Origin: Granulicella mallensis MP5ACTX8
Lineage (GTDB): Bacteria > Acidobacteriota > Terriglobia > Terriglobales > Acidobacteriaceae
DNA length: 64,000 nt
Assembly (NCBI RefSeq): GCF_000178955.2
Contig: NC_016631.1
Location: forward strand, 620,001 to 684,000
Reading direction: 5' to 3'
Shown here piece by piece: positions 16,253 to 24,601 of this stretch; position 1 is the first letter of the stretch, and each line of letters opens with the position of its first letter. The notes beneath the pieces were generated by a model. The model was not told the DNA's origin. It did no database searches and worked only from the letters and a program-made list of their open reading frames with translations. The position numbers and the translations under genes were made by a program.

Positions 16253-18172
16253 ATGACACGACTTAGGATACTGGCCGCGGTTCTGGTTGCAGGGACACTG
16301 GCTTCGGCCTCTGTGCATGCTCAGACGACAGACGACAGCAAAGCGCACAAGAAGCCGAAGCACCCGGTAAAGGCAAAGGCCGAGAGTGCGACCGAAACGC
16401 AGCTCCGCGAACTGCGCGAGCAGATGCATGCTCAGCAGAGCGAGATCGAGGCGCTGAAGTCGCAGCTCTCGGGTGCGAGCCAGCAGGCCCAGCAGGCCGC
16501 CACGGCTCAGCAGTCGGCTGCGGAAGCGCAGTCGCAGGCCGCCGCCGCTTCCGCTGCTGCCTCTCAGGCCACCGCCGCTGCCGCCGAGAGCTCGAGCAAG
16601 GCTGACGCACTGCAGACCACGGTCAACGACCTGAAGACCAGCAACGTCGGTCTGCAGGAGACGGTCGTCAGCACTCAGAAGACCATTCAGGACCAGCTCG
16701 AGTCGCCCTCCACTCTGCACTACAAGGGCATCACGATCACTCCGGTTGCCTTCTTCGCGCTGGAAGGCGTGTGGCGTGAGCGTTCGGTCAACTCCGACAT
16801 CAACACCCCGTTCAACTCGATTCCTTTTCCGAGCGCAAATGAAGGCCACGTGAGCGAGTTCAATCTCTCTGGTCGTCAGAGCCGTCTTGGCGGACTCTTT
16901 GAGGGCAACGCCGGCAACTACAAGCTGTCGGGTTACTTCGAAGCTGACTTCCTGGGAACAGGCACCTCGTCCAACAACAATCAGAGCAACAGCTATGTTC
17001 TCCGTCAGCGACAGATCTGGGGCAAGGTTGAGACGCAGAGCGGTCTCGCTGTAACCGGCGGTCAGATGTGGTCGCTCGTTACCGAAGACGGCAAGAGCAC
17101 GGACGTTCGCACTGAAAAGCTGCCGAACACCATCGACTCGCAGTACATGGTCGGTTTCTCGTGGGAACGTCAGCCTGGCGTTCGCGTCCAGCAGCGCTTC
17201 GGCGATGTAGCGACCGGTGCCCTTACGGTAGCTGCCTCGGTTGAGCAGGCGCAGATCACGAACTTCACTGCGGCCTCGTCTGTTGGTGCGGCGGTCCCCG
17301 GGAACTTCTTCTTCGCGGGTCCTGGCCAGAACGGCGGTCTCTACAATGCTGCCGGAAACATTAGTGCTGGCAACGGTACAAGCACGGGCGGAATCACGAC
17401 TTATGCGAACAACGTCGCTCCTGACGTTATCGTCAAGGCTGCCTATGACCTGCCCAAGGCGCACTTCGAAGTCGGCGGCCTCGGACGTTTCATGCGTGAC
17501 TACTACTTCCCGATCCTGACCGCGGGCGGAACGGCTGCTGCGCCCGTCTACACCTACTCGCCGAACTACAACGGCAACACTGTGACGGCTGGCGGTATCT
17601 TCGGCAGCGCGCGGGTATCGCCGGTCAAGTTTGTCGACTTCGCAGTGCAGGCCATGGGCGGACAGGGCGTTGGCCGGTATGGCTCGGGCCAGCTCGCTGA
17701 TGCGACTCTGCGTCCGGACGGAACGCTGGAACCGATTCGCAACTACCACGGCATGTTGAGCATCGAAACGCACCCCATGCCGAAGCTGGACGCCTATGCC
17801 TACTACGGTGGTGAGTATGCTCAGCGCACGGTCTACACAACGCCTTCGGGTGATCTGATCGGCTACGGTCCTCGCAACTTGAGCGACACGGGATGCTACA
17901 ACCTGCCGGCAAACCCGGCGAGTTCGAACGGTTCCACTGGTAGCATCGGAGCGGTTAGCTGTTCCTCGCCGACCCGGTACCTTCAGGAAGGCATGATCGG
18001 CTTTACCTATCGTGCTATCAACAGCCCGAAGTTCGGCCGTCTCCAGTACCAGTTCACCTACAGCTACCTCCAGCGTAATCTGTGGTCCGGCGTCGGCAGT
18101 GCAACGACTCCCACCGGTCCTCGCGCTGAGGACAGCATGTTCCACGCGGGTATGCGTTACTACATCCCGTAG
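16253..18172 (+). CDS. Outer-membrane porin with Ala/Gln-rich coiled-coil N-terminus, probably phosphate-related
   Basis: 639 residues from ATG 16253 (GAGG ten bases upstream). The signal peptide MTRLRILAAVLVAGTLASAS ends VHAQ. Residues about 47-150 are a long coiled coil, starting with heptads (ELREQMHAQQSEIEALKSQL) and passing into an Ala/Gln/Ser-rich stretch. From about 155 a beta-barrel is predicted (ITITPVAFFALEGVW, KLSGYFEADFLG, RQRQIWGKVETQSG), ending in MFHAGMRYYIP, where alternating residues and terminal aromatics fit outer-membrane insertion. The layout recalls trimeric porins anchored to peptidoglycan by a coiled coil. The PHO box and the following pstS suggest phosphate uptake; specificity is inferred. 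Confidence 0.7.
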   Translation: MTRLRILAAVLVAGTLASASVHAQTTDDSKAHKKPKHPVKAKAESATETQLRELREQMHAQQSEIEALKSQLSGASQQAQQAATAQQSAAEAQSQAAAASAAASQATAAAAESSSKADALQTTVNDLKTSNVGLQETVVSTQKTIQDQLESPSTLHYKGITITPVAFFALEGVWRERSVNSDINTPFNSIPFPSANEGHVSEFNLSGRQSRLGGLFEGNAGNYKLSGYFEADFLGTGTSSNNNQSNSYVLRQRQIWGKVETQSGLAVTGGQMWSLVTEDGKSTDVRTEKLPNTIDSQYMVGFSWERQPGVRVQQRFGDVATGALTVAASVEQAQITNFTAASSVGAAVPGNFFFAGPGQNGGLYNAAGNISAGNGTSTGGITTYANNVAPDVIVKAAYDLPKAHFEVGGLGRFMRDYYFPILTAGGTAAAPVYTYSPNYNGNTVTAGGIFGSARVSPVKFVDFAVQAMGGQGVGRYGSGQLADATLRPDGTLEPIRNYHGMLSIETHPMPKLDAYAYYGGEYAQRTVYTTPSGDLIGYGPRNLSDTGCYNLPANPASSNGSTGSIGAVSCSSPTRYLQEGMIGFTYRAINSPKFGRLQYQFTYSYLQRNLWSGVGSATTPTGPRAEDSMFHAGMRYYIP

Positions 18173-18213
18173 TAACAAACCCATCGTAGGATGGATTGCA
18201 TTGAATGCAGGAT

Positions 18214-18238
18214 CGGCCCTCCCCGTGTGGGAGGGCCG
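18214..18238 (+). terminator. GC-rich hairpin between porin and pstS
   Basis: cggccctccc (18214-18223) pairs with gggagggccg (18229-18238) around a 5-nt loop. It has no T-run, so it may only lower pstS read-through or protect the porin mRNA end. Confidence 0.5.
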
Positions 18239-18270
18239 TAACCCGCAGCGAGAACTTCCAGGAGATCTTT

Positions 18271-19278
18271 GTGAAAGCTAAATTTCTTTCCGTAGTCATG
18301 CTGACCGCTATGGCGGCAACCGCTGGAGCGCAGAATCTTACCGGCGCAGGCGCCACCTTCCCCAACCCTATCTACTCGCGCTGGTTCAGCGAGTACAGCA
18401 ACTCGCATCCTGGTGTGAAGATCAACTATCAGTCCGTAGGTTCAGGCGCCGGCATTCGCCAGGTGTCGACCAAGATTGTTGACTTCGGCGCTTCGGACGG
18501 TCCCATGACCGATCAGCAGATTTCCGAGTCGAAGATCAAGCTGGTTCACATTCCCACGGTGCTCGGCGCGGTCGTGCCGGTATACAACATCCCGGGCGTA
18601 GGCAGTGACCTGAAGTTCTCAGGCGATGTGATTGCCGACATCTACCTGGGCAAGATCACCAACTGGCATGATGCTCGCATCGTCAAGGACAACCCGGGTG
18701 TGAATCTCCCCGACCACCAGATCCTCCCGGTCTATCGTTCGGACGGGTCGGGTACGACCTACATCTTCACCGACTTCCTCTCCAAGGTGAGCCCCGACTT
18801 CTCCACGAAGGTTGGCAAGAACACCTCTGTACGCTGGCCCGTGGGTATCGGCCAAAAGGGCAACGAAGGCATCGCGGGTATGGTTCGCAACAGCCCCTTC
18901 TCCTTCGGTTATGTCGAGCTGATCTATGCGGCTGGCAATAACATGTCCTACGGCCTGGTTCGCAATGCAGCCGGCAAGTGGATCAAGGCTTCGACGGGCG
19001 GCGTAACGGCTGCCGCGGCGGCGGCTTCCAAGAACATGCCTGCTGACTACCGCGTATCGATCACCAATGCTGCGGGTGCGGAGTCCTACCCCATCTCGTC
19101 GTTCACCTGGCTGCTGATTCCGGTCAAGTCCGACGATCCTGCCAAAGGTAAGGTCCTGCATGACTTCCTGCAGTGGATGCTCGACCACGGCGAAGATGAG
19201 GCTTCTCAGATGACCTACGCTCCGTTGCCGAAGCCGGTTGCGGACCGTGTTCGTCAAACCATCAACCAGATCCAGTAA
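18271..19278 (+). CDS. pstS: Phosphate ABC transporter substrate-binding protein PstS
   Basis: 335 residues. I start at GTG 18271 (MKAKFLSVVMLTAMAATAGAQ), which follows AGGAG at the right spacing and begins the signal peptide; a frame from ATG 18205 overlaps the upstream hairpin and would spoil the signal. Phosphate-binding loops are present: LTGAGATFPNPIYSRWF, YQSVGSGAGIRQ, FGASDGPM, and YRSDGSGTTYIFTDFL, which matches the conserved R-x-D-x-S-G-T phosphate ligand loop. The protein catches phosphate in the periplasm for PstCAB. It lies just downstream of the porin, and a terminator separates it from pstC, so more PstS than permease can be made. Confidence 0.93.
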   Translation: MKAKFLSVVMLTAMAATAGAQNLTGAGATFPNPIYSRWFSEYSNSHPGVKINYQSVGSGAGIRQVSTKIVDFGASDGPMTDQQISESKIKLVHIPTVLGAVVPVYNIPGVGSDLKFSGDVIADIYLGKITNWHDARIVKDNPGVNLPDHQILPVYRSDGSGTTYIFTDFLSKVSPDFSTKVGKNTSVRWPVGIGQKGNEGIAGMVRNSPFSFGYVELIYAAGNNMSYGLVRNAAGKWIKASTGGVTAAAAAASKNMPADYRVSITNAAGAESYPISSFTWLLIPVKSDDPAKGKVLHDFLQWMLDHGEDEASQMTYAPLPKPVADRVRQTINQIQ

Positions 19279-19290
19279 CTGCTTGAAAGG

Positions 19291-19325
19291 AAGGGGCTTG
19301 TGTTAGATGGCAAGCCCCTTCTGCT
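19291..19325 (+). terminator. Terminator after pstS
   Basis: aaggggcttg (19291-19300) pairs perfectly with caagcccctt (19311-19320); only a poor pyrimidine tail follows. Confidence 0.55.
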
Positions 19326-19366
19326 TCACTTTCCCGGCTGCGCTGCTACTATGAACCCGGCTCAAA

Positions 19367-19382
19367 TTCACCGTCTATTCAT
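19367..19382 (+). promoter_or_regulatory. Candidate PHO box of pstCAB-phoU
   Basis: TTCAC (19367-19371), six bases, then TTCAT (19378-19382). TAATAA at 19390-19395 sits where a -10 element would be for a PhoB-activated promoter, placing transcription start near 19402 and arguing against the GTG at 19397 as start codon. Confidence 0.55.
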
Positions 19383-19426
19383 AAGGCTTTAATAAAGTGG
19401 CTTGGGAGAACGCAGAGCGAGTGCCA

Positions 19427-20473
19427 ATGAATGAGCCAGGTTCCATCCAGCTTCCTCAAACCATTCTTCCGGCGCGCTCTGAAGCTACGGGGCCCGTTGT
19501 CGAAGTGATTAAACCACCCTCCATTATTCGCAGCTTCCTGCAGTCCAAGAGCTCAGGCAAGTTCGCTGACGGTGCCTTTCAGGGCATGATGGTCGTCTGC
19601 GCGATGAGCATCTTCTTCATCGTGCTGCTCATTCTCTCCGTTCTGGTTGTGAATTCGAAGCTGTCCATGCACACCTTCGGATGGAAGTTCTTTACCAGCA
19701 GCGCCTGGGACCCGAACGTAGGTGACTTCGGTGCCCTGCCCTTCATCTGGGGCACGGTGGTCTCCTCGCTGCTCGCCGTCTGCCTCGCGGTTCCTCTGGC
19801 TCTGTGCGTGTCCATCTTCCTGCTGGAGATCTGCCCCCAGTGGCTGCGCGGTCCGATCGCCTTCCTGACCGAGATGCTGGCCGCGATTCCCAGCGTTATT
19901 TATGGCCTTTGGGCGATCTTTGTCCTGGTGCCGATCATGCGCGATAACGTCGGCCCTCTGTTGCAGAAGTATCTTGGCTGGACGGGCTTCTTCGGCGGGC
20001 AGAACTTTGGCGTCGGCATGTTGACGGCCGCCGTGATCCTGGCCATCATGATCTTCCCTGTCATCTCCTCGATCAGCCGTGATGTGATGAAAGCCGTGCC
20101 GATTCACCAGCGCGAGGCTGCCCTGGCTCTTGGAGCTACGCGTTGGGAGATGATCCGCATGAGCGTGTTGCGCAATGCGCGCATCGGCATCGTGGGATCG
20201 GTGATCCTCGGCCTCGGCCGCGCTCTCGGCGAGACGATGGCGGTGACGATGGTCATCGGCAATCACCCCGACATCAGCAAGAGTCTCTTCGCTCCGGCGA
20301 CGACACTGGCCAGCGTCATCGCCAATGAGTTTTCGGAGGCTACCGGCGACCTCTACGTCAGTGCCCTGATCGAGATCGGCCTGGCGCTGTTCATCGTGAC
20401 CATTGTGGTCAATGCGATTGCGCGGCTGCTGGTCTGGGCTGTGACGCGCGGAAACTCGGCGAGGGCTGTCTAA
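19427..20473 (+). CDS. pstC: Phosphate ABC transporter permease PstC
   Basis: 348 residues from ATG 19427; GTG codons at 19397 and 19421 are alternatives, but the first falls in the proposed promoter. After a cytoplasmic N-tail, six membrane segments follow, including GMMVVCAMSIFFIVLLILSVLVV and FIWGTVVSSLLAVCLAVPLALCVSIFLL. The EAA loop is REAALALGATRWEMIRMSVLRNARIGIVGSVILGLGRALGETMAV, typical of PstC. It forms the channel with PstA. Its TAA overlaps the pstA ATG by one base (TAATG), showing translational coupling. Confidence 0.93.
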   Translation: MNEPGSIQLPQTILPARSEATGPVVEVIKPPSIIRSFLQSKSSGKFADGAFQGMMVVCAMSIFFIVLLILSVLVVNSKLSMHTFGWKFFTSSAWDPNVGDFGALPFIWGTVVSSLLAVCLAVPLALCVSIFLLEICPQWLRGPIAFLTEMLAAIPSVIYGLWAIFVLVPIMRDNVGPLLQKYLGWTGFFGGQNFGVGMLTAAVILAIMIFPVISSISRDVMKAVPIHQREAALALGATRWEMIRMSVLRNARIGIVGSVILGLGRALGETMAVTMVIGNHPDISKSLFAPATTLASVIANEFSEATGDLYVSALIEIGLALFIVTIVVNAIARLLVWAVTRGNSARAV

Positions 20474-21360
20474 TGGGATCTCTTCCAACACGCTCCGCGA
20501 ACTTTGAACGCTTGAGCAGAGCTCGGCGCACGGTGACCGATCACTTCGTGACCGGGCTTGCCATCCTGAGCACCGTCGTGGTGCTGGTTCCGCTGGTGGC
20601 GATTCTTGGCTATCTGATCTACAAGGGCGCCAGCTCGCTGAACTTTGCTTTCTTTACGCATATCCCGGCGCCGGTCGGAGAGCAGGGCGGCGGCATGTCG
20701 AACGCCATCGTTGGCTCCGGTGTGGTGCTGGGGTTGGCGAGTCTTTTGGGAATCCCGGTGGGTATCGGTGCTGGCGTCTATCTGGCTGAGTATGGCCAGG
20801 GACGGATGCTGGGAAACATCATCCGTTTCACCGCCGACGTATTGAACGGCGTGCCTTCGATCGTGATGGGCATGGCTGCCTTCGCACTGATCGTGGCCAA
20901 GCAGCAGCACTATTCGGCGTTTGCCGGTGGAGTGGCGCTGGCCATCATGATGGTGCCGACCATAACTCGCACCACCGAAGAGATGCTGGCCACCGTGCCC
21001 CACGCTATCCGCGAGGCGGCGCTCGGCCTGGGAATTCCGAAGTGGCGGACCGTTCTATCGGTAAGTTTGAGAACGGCTTCGCCGGGTATTATCACTGGCT
21101 GTATGCTTGCGTTCGCGCGCGTTGCGGGTGAGACCGCGCCGCTGATCTTTACGGCTTTCGGTAATGAGTTCTGGAGCTTCAGTCTCAAGGAGCCTATCGC
21201 AGCCTTGCCGCTGGAGATCTATAAGTATGCGATCTCGCCTTACGATGAGTGGCATCGTCTGGCCTGGGGCGGAGCTCTGGTGCTGATTGCGATGATCATG
21301 GTCTCGGTGACGCTGGTGCGAATCTTTGCCAATCGTGGCGTGCTCAAAGGAGGGCATTAG
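20473..21360 (+). CDS. pstA: Phosphate ABC transporter permease PstA
   Basis: 295 residues, start ATG 20473 overlapping the pstC stop. Six membrane segments (FVTGLAILSTVVVLVPLVAILGYLIY first) and an EAA motif REAALGLGIPKWRTVLSVSLRTASPGIITG, followed by FARVAGETAPLIFTA, which is the PstA counterpart of the PstC GETMAV motif. It pairs with PstC to form the transmembrane channel. The next gene starts at the base after its stop codon. Confidence 0.93.
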   Translation: MGSLPTRSANFERLSRARRTVTDHFVTGLAILSTVVVLVPLVAILGYLIYKGASSLNFAFFTHIPAPVGEQGGGMSNAIVGSGVVLGLASLLGIPVGIGAGVYLAEYGQGRMLGNIIRFTADVLNGVPSIVMGMAAFALIVAKQQHYSAFAGGVALAIMMVPTITRTTEEMLATVPHAIREAALGLGIPKWRTVLSVSLRTASPGIITGCMLAFARVAGETAPLIFTAFGNEFWSFSLKEPIAALPLEIYKYAISPYDEWHRLAWGGALVLIAMIMVSVTLVRIFANRGVLKGGH

Positions 21361-22119
21361 GTGGGAGCCGACATTCGCGTCGAAAACTTGAATGCGTGGT
21401 ATGGACAGACACACACGCTCAAGGACATTAATCTGCATATTCCCGCGAATCATGCGACTGCTCTCATTGGGCCGTCGGGTTGCGGCAAATCGACCTTTGT
21501 CCGCTGCCTGAATCGCATGCACGAGACGAACCCGATCGCACGCGCGGAGGGTACGGTACGCATTGGCGACATCGATATCTACAAAGATGCCGCGCCGGTT
21601 GAGATTCGCCGCCGTATCGGCATGGTCTTTCAGCGGCCGAATCCCTTTCCCACGATGTCCATCTACGACAACGTCGCGAGCGGCCTGAAGCTGAACGGAT
21701 TCCGCAATAAGCGCGTGCTGGACGAGGTTGTTGAGCGCAGCCTGAAGTCGGCGGCGCTGTGGGACGAGGTCAAGGACGACCTGAAGAAGAAGTCTGGCGC
21801 CAGCATCTCCGGCGGTCAGCAGCAGCGGCTGTGCATCGCCCGCGCTTTGGCTGTCGATCCCGAAGTCCTGTTGATGGATGAGCCAGCCAGCGCGCTCGAC
21901 CCGGTGTCTACCGCTAAGATCGAAGATCTGATCTTTCAACTGAAGAGCCAGTACACAATCGTAATCGTGACGCACAACATGCAGCAGGCTGCCCGCGTGG
22001 CGGAGCATACCGGCTTTTTCCTCACGGGTACTTTAGTAGAGTTCGATAAGACGCATAAGATATTTACCAATCCTTCTGACAAGCGCACGGAAGACTACAT
22101 TACGGGGAGATTCGGTTGA
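21361..22119 (+). CDS. pstB: Phosphate ABC transporter ATP-binding protein PstB
   Basis: 252 residues with a GTG start at 21361, directly after the pstA TAG and preceded by AAAGGAGGG. Walker A is GPSGCGKST (37-45), the Q-loop is [16 protein letters not shown], the signature [15 protein letters not shown] (Ile instead of the usual Leu), Walker [12 protein letters not shown] and the H-loop IVTHNM. The FQRPNPFP and [16 protein letters not shown] end ([12 protein letters not shown]) are diagnostic of PstB among ABC ATPases. It powers phosphate import through PstCA. Confidence 0.95.
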   Translation: MGADIRVENLNAWYGQTHTLKDINLHIPANHATALIGPSGCGKSTFVRCLNRMHETNPIARAEGTVRIGDIDIYKDAAPVEIRRRIGMVFQRPNPFPTMSIYDNVASGLKLNGFRNKRVLDEVVERSLKSAALWDEVKDDLKKKSGASISGGQQQRLCIARALAVDPEVLLMDEPASALDPVSTAKIEDLIFQLKSQYTIVIVTHNMQQAARVAEHTGFFLTGTLVEFDKTHKIFTNPSDKRTEDYITGRFG

Positions 22120-22784
22120 TGCGAATCAAATTCCAGCAGAACCTGGACGAGTTGAAAGAACGGCTGCTGGTCATGGCCGGTCTAGTCGAGCAAGCCATTC
22201 AACGCGCCACCGAGTCGTATTCGACTCGCGATCTCGGTCTGTGCGAGATGGTGCTGCGCTCCGAGCCGGCGATCAACCGCATGGAGCGCGAGATCGATCA
22301 GGCTGCGCTGGATCTGCTGGCCATGGAACAGCCGATGGCTGTCGATCTTCGGTTCATCATCGCGGTCATCCGCATCAACGCCGACCTGGAGCGCGTCGGC
22401 GACCAGGCGGTCAACATTGCTCAGCGGGTGCAGGACCTGGGGATGTTCGCCAACGTCGATGTGCCGGTGGATATTCCCAAGCTCGCCTCGCTGTCCTCGG
22501 CGATGGTGCGCAAGGCACTGCAAGCGTTTATTGAAGGCGATGCCGATATGGCGCAGGCGGTACTCGCGCTCGACGATCAGGTCGACGAGATGAATTCCGC
22601 GGCGTTCCGGTCGTTGAGCTCGCTGATTGGCGAGCGCCCCGAGATGACGCCGCAGGCTCTGAACGCGCTGATCATCTCCCGGAACCTGGAACGGGTGGGT
22701 GACCACGCGACGAATATCGCGGAAGACGTGATCTTCTGGGTACGCGGTGCGGATGTGCGGCACGGTGCTATCGCAGAAGAGTAA
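22119..22784 (+). CDS. phoU: Phosphate signalling protein PhoU
   Basis: 221 residues from ATG 22119, which overlaps the pstB stop (TTGATG). All helical, made of two repeated three-helix bundles: residues about 10-110 with INRMEREIDQAALDLL and DLRFIIAVIRINADLERVGDQAVNIAQR, and about 115-215 with MNSAAFRSL and ISRNLERVGDHATNIAEDVIFWVRG. The two E-R-[VI]-G-D-[QH]-A metal-binding motifs are intact. PhoU links the Pst transporter to PhoR and represses the Pho regulon when phosphate is plentiful. Last gene of the pst operon. Confidence 0.93.
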   Translation: MRIKFQQNLDELKERLLVMAGLVEQAIQRATESYSTRDLGLCEMVLRSEPAINRMEREIDQAALDLLAMEQPMAVDLRFIIAVIRINADLERVGDQAVNIAQRVQDLGMFANVDVPVDIPKLASLSSAMVRKALQAFIEGDADMAQAVLALDDQVDEMNSAAFRSLSSLIGERPEMTPQALNALIISRNLERVGDHATNIAEDVIFWVRGADVRHGAIAEE

Positions 22785-22790
22785 TATCTG

Positions 22791-22825
22791 GCCCTGTGTC
22801 TGATTAGCCACAGGGCACCCTTCTA
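22791..22825 (+). terminator. Hairpin after phoU
   Basis: gccctgtg (22791-22798) pairs with cacagggc (22809-22816), followed by acccttct. Weak as an intrinsic terminator, but it is the only one between the pst and pyr operons. Confidence 0.45.
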
Positions 22826-22875
22826 TCCTCCTGTCTCAGCGTGATATTCTCGATGAGATAGGAGCCCCTGACGAC

Positions 22876-23943
22876 ATGTTCTCCGAGCCCTTCTATGACC
22901 CGGCAAGATCATACCAGGGCAATTTCGAGCATGGCCCTTTCGGTCTCTTTGCCGACTCCTCCTCCTACGAACAAGCTGGCGAACCGAAGTATCAGTTCTT
23001 AGGGAATGCGGTCTTTACTCCCTTTGGAATTCCTGCCGGCCCCCTGGTGAACGGTGCCTTCGTCAAGGCCTCCCTGGACAAGGGCTTCGATATTCCGGTC
23101 TACAAGACCGTCCGTACGCATAAATTTCCCAGCCACTCCTGGCCGAATGTCCTCCCTGTCGAGGTTGAGGGTGATCTAACCCCTGACAAGTCTCGCCTGG
23201 TGACGCGTCCCGATTACACCGAGCCCCTCTCGATTACGAACTCGTTTGGCGTTCCTTCGTTCGACCCCGATTTCTGGCAGCCGGATCTGGCTTCCGCTGT
23301 GGCGCATGCCGGCAAGGGACAGGTTGTTGTGGCGAGCTACCAAGGAACGAAATCCGAGAACGGCAGCGTTGCCTCCTATCTCGCCGACTTTGCCCTGGGA
23401 GCCAGGCTGCTGGAGGAGACCGGCGTAAAGATCATCGAGGTCAACCTGAGCTGCCCGAACGAGGGAACCGCCGAGCTTCTGTGCTTCGATGTGCAACGCA
23501 GCCGCGAGGTCGTTGAGACGATCAAGAACGAGCTAGGCAGCGTGCCTCTCGTCGTCAAGCTCGCTTACTTTGCCGACAACGCGCGATTGGAGACGCTCAT
23601 CAAGGAGCTTGGTCCCATCGTTGACGGCATTGCGGCTATCAACACGATCTCCGCGGAGATCGTCGATAAGGCCGGCAACCAGGCGCTGCCCGGAGAGGGC
23701 CGTCTGCGCAGCGGAGTTTGCGGGCACTCCATCAAGTGGGCCGGTGTCGATATGGCGGGGCGGCTGGCGGGTCTGCGCGAGAAGCTTGGGCTGAAGTATG
23801 AGATCGTCGGCGTCGGCGGCGCAGGAAGCGCCGCGGATTATGACGAGTACCGCAAGGCGGGTGCAGACGTTGTGATGTCCGCCACGGCTGCGATGTGGAA
23901 TCCGCTGCTGGCGCAGGAGATCAAGAGAGCTGCCCATGAGTAG
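22876..23943 (+). CDS. pyrD: Dihydroorotate dehydrogenase family protein
   Basis: 355 residues from ATG 22876. A TIM-barrel FMN enzyme: FGIPAGPLVNGAFVKASLDKGFDIPVYKTVRTH near the N-terminus, SITNSFGVPS, the conserved EVNLSCPNEGT, then VVKLAY, AINTISAEI and the phosphate-binding end VGVGGAGSAADYDEYRKAGADVVMSATA. These match dihydroorotate dehydrogenases, which oxidise dihydroorotate to orotate. Class 1 versus class 2 is not decided from motifs, because the N-terminus is unusual and no membrane helix is present. First gene of a five-gene pyrimidine operon; it overlaps pyrE by 8 nt. Confidence 0.85.
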   Translation: MFSEPFYDPARSYQGNFEHGPFGLFADSSSYEQAGEPKYQFLGNAVFTPFGIPAGPLVNGAFVKASLDKGFDIPVYKTVRTHKFPSHSWPNVLPVEVEGDLTPDKSRLVTRPDYTEPLSITNSFGVPSFDPDFWQPDLASAVAHAGKGQVVVASYQGTKSENGSVASYLADFALGARLLEETGVKIIEVNLSCPNEGTAELLCFDVQRSREVVETIKNELGSVPLVVKLAYFADNARLETLIKELGPIVDGIAAINTISAEIVDKAGNQALPGEGRLRSGVCGHSIKWAGVDMAGRLAGLREKLGLKYEIVGVGGAGSAADYDEYRKAGADVVMSATAAMWNPLLAQEIKRAAHE

Positions 23944-24577
23944 TTACGAGATCGCAGAGGCGTTGATCGCCATCCAGGGCGTTGGCTTTAAGCCGCGCGA
24001 TCCGATCACCTTCAAGTCGGGCATTAAATCGCCGGTGTACTGCGATAACCGCAAGTTCCCCTTTCATCCGGAGCAGTGGGCGAAGGTGATTCATGGCTTT
24101 GAGCAGCTTGTAGAAGAGAAGCAGATTCCGCTGGATGTCGTCGGTGGAATCGAGGCGGCGGGAATCCCTCATAGTGCAGCGTTTGGATTTTCGGCGAAGA
24201 AGCCTTCCATCTTTATCCGCAAGGAAGCCAAGGGCCACGGTGCAAAGAAGCGCGTTGAGGGCGGCGATGTCTCCGGCAAGCAGGTGGTGCTGATTGAAGA
24301 TCTCGTCACCACCGGCAGCAGCAGTCTCTCCGCCGTTGAAGCTCTGCGTGCGGAAGGCGCGATCGTGAACGACTGCCTGGCGATCATCAGCTATAACTTT
24401 CCGGAAGCCATTGAGAACTTCGCGCAGGCTGGTGTCCGGCTGCATGCGCTGACGACCTTTGAAGCTGTGCTGCAGATTGCTATTGAGCGCGCGACTCTCG
24501 ACGAGGCGGGCGCGGCGATCGTGAGAGACTGGCTTCGCGAACCGCATGGTTGGGCAAAACGCCGCGGCCTTGAATAG
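23936..24577 (+). CDS. pyrE: Orotate phosphoribosyltransferase
   Basis: 213 residues, ATG 23936 inside the pyrD end. The type I PRTase PRPP loop is VVLIEDLVTTGSSSLSAVEALRAEGA (about 117-142), with the two acidic residues ED. Upstream FKSGIKSPVYCDNRKF is the characteristic orotate-binding FxSGxxSPxYxDxR block, and VVGGIEAAGIPHSAAFG the pyrophosphate loop. It converts orotate and PRPP to OMP. Usual length. The next gene lies 24 bp downstream. Confidence 0.93.
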   Translation: MSSYEIAEALIAIQGVGFKPRDPITFKSGIKSPVYCDNRKFPFHPEQWAKVIHGFEQLVEEKQIPLDVVGGIEAAGIPHSAAFGFSAKKPSIFIRKEAKGHGAKKRVEGGDVSGKQVVLIEDLVTTGSSSLSAVEALRAEGAIVNDCLAIISYNFPEAIENFAQAGVRLHALTTFEAVLQIAIERATLDEAGAAIVRDWLREPHGWAKRRGLE

Positions 24578-24601
24578 AGACGCGTTTTTCAATCGAGGAA
24601 G

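Noticed and set aside
16229-18184. 651-codon minus-strand frame opposite the porin
   Set aside because: Longer than the porin itself, but it has no signal or domain; the porin has a signal peptide, a ribosome binding site and a PHO box. Strong codon bias (GNC/GNG) leaves the complement open.
19553-20491. 312-codon minus-strand frame opposite pstC
   Set aside because: His/Asp/Arg-rich complement with no fold, against an unambiguous permease gene.
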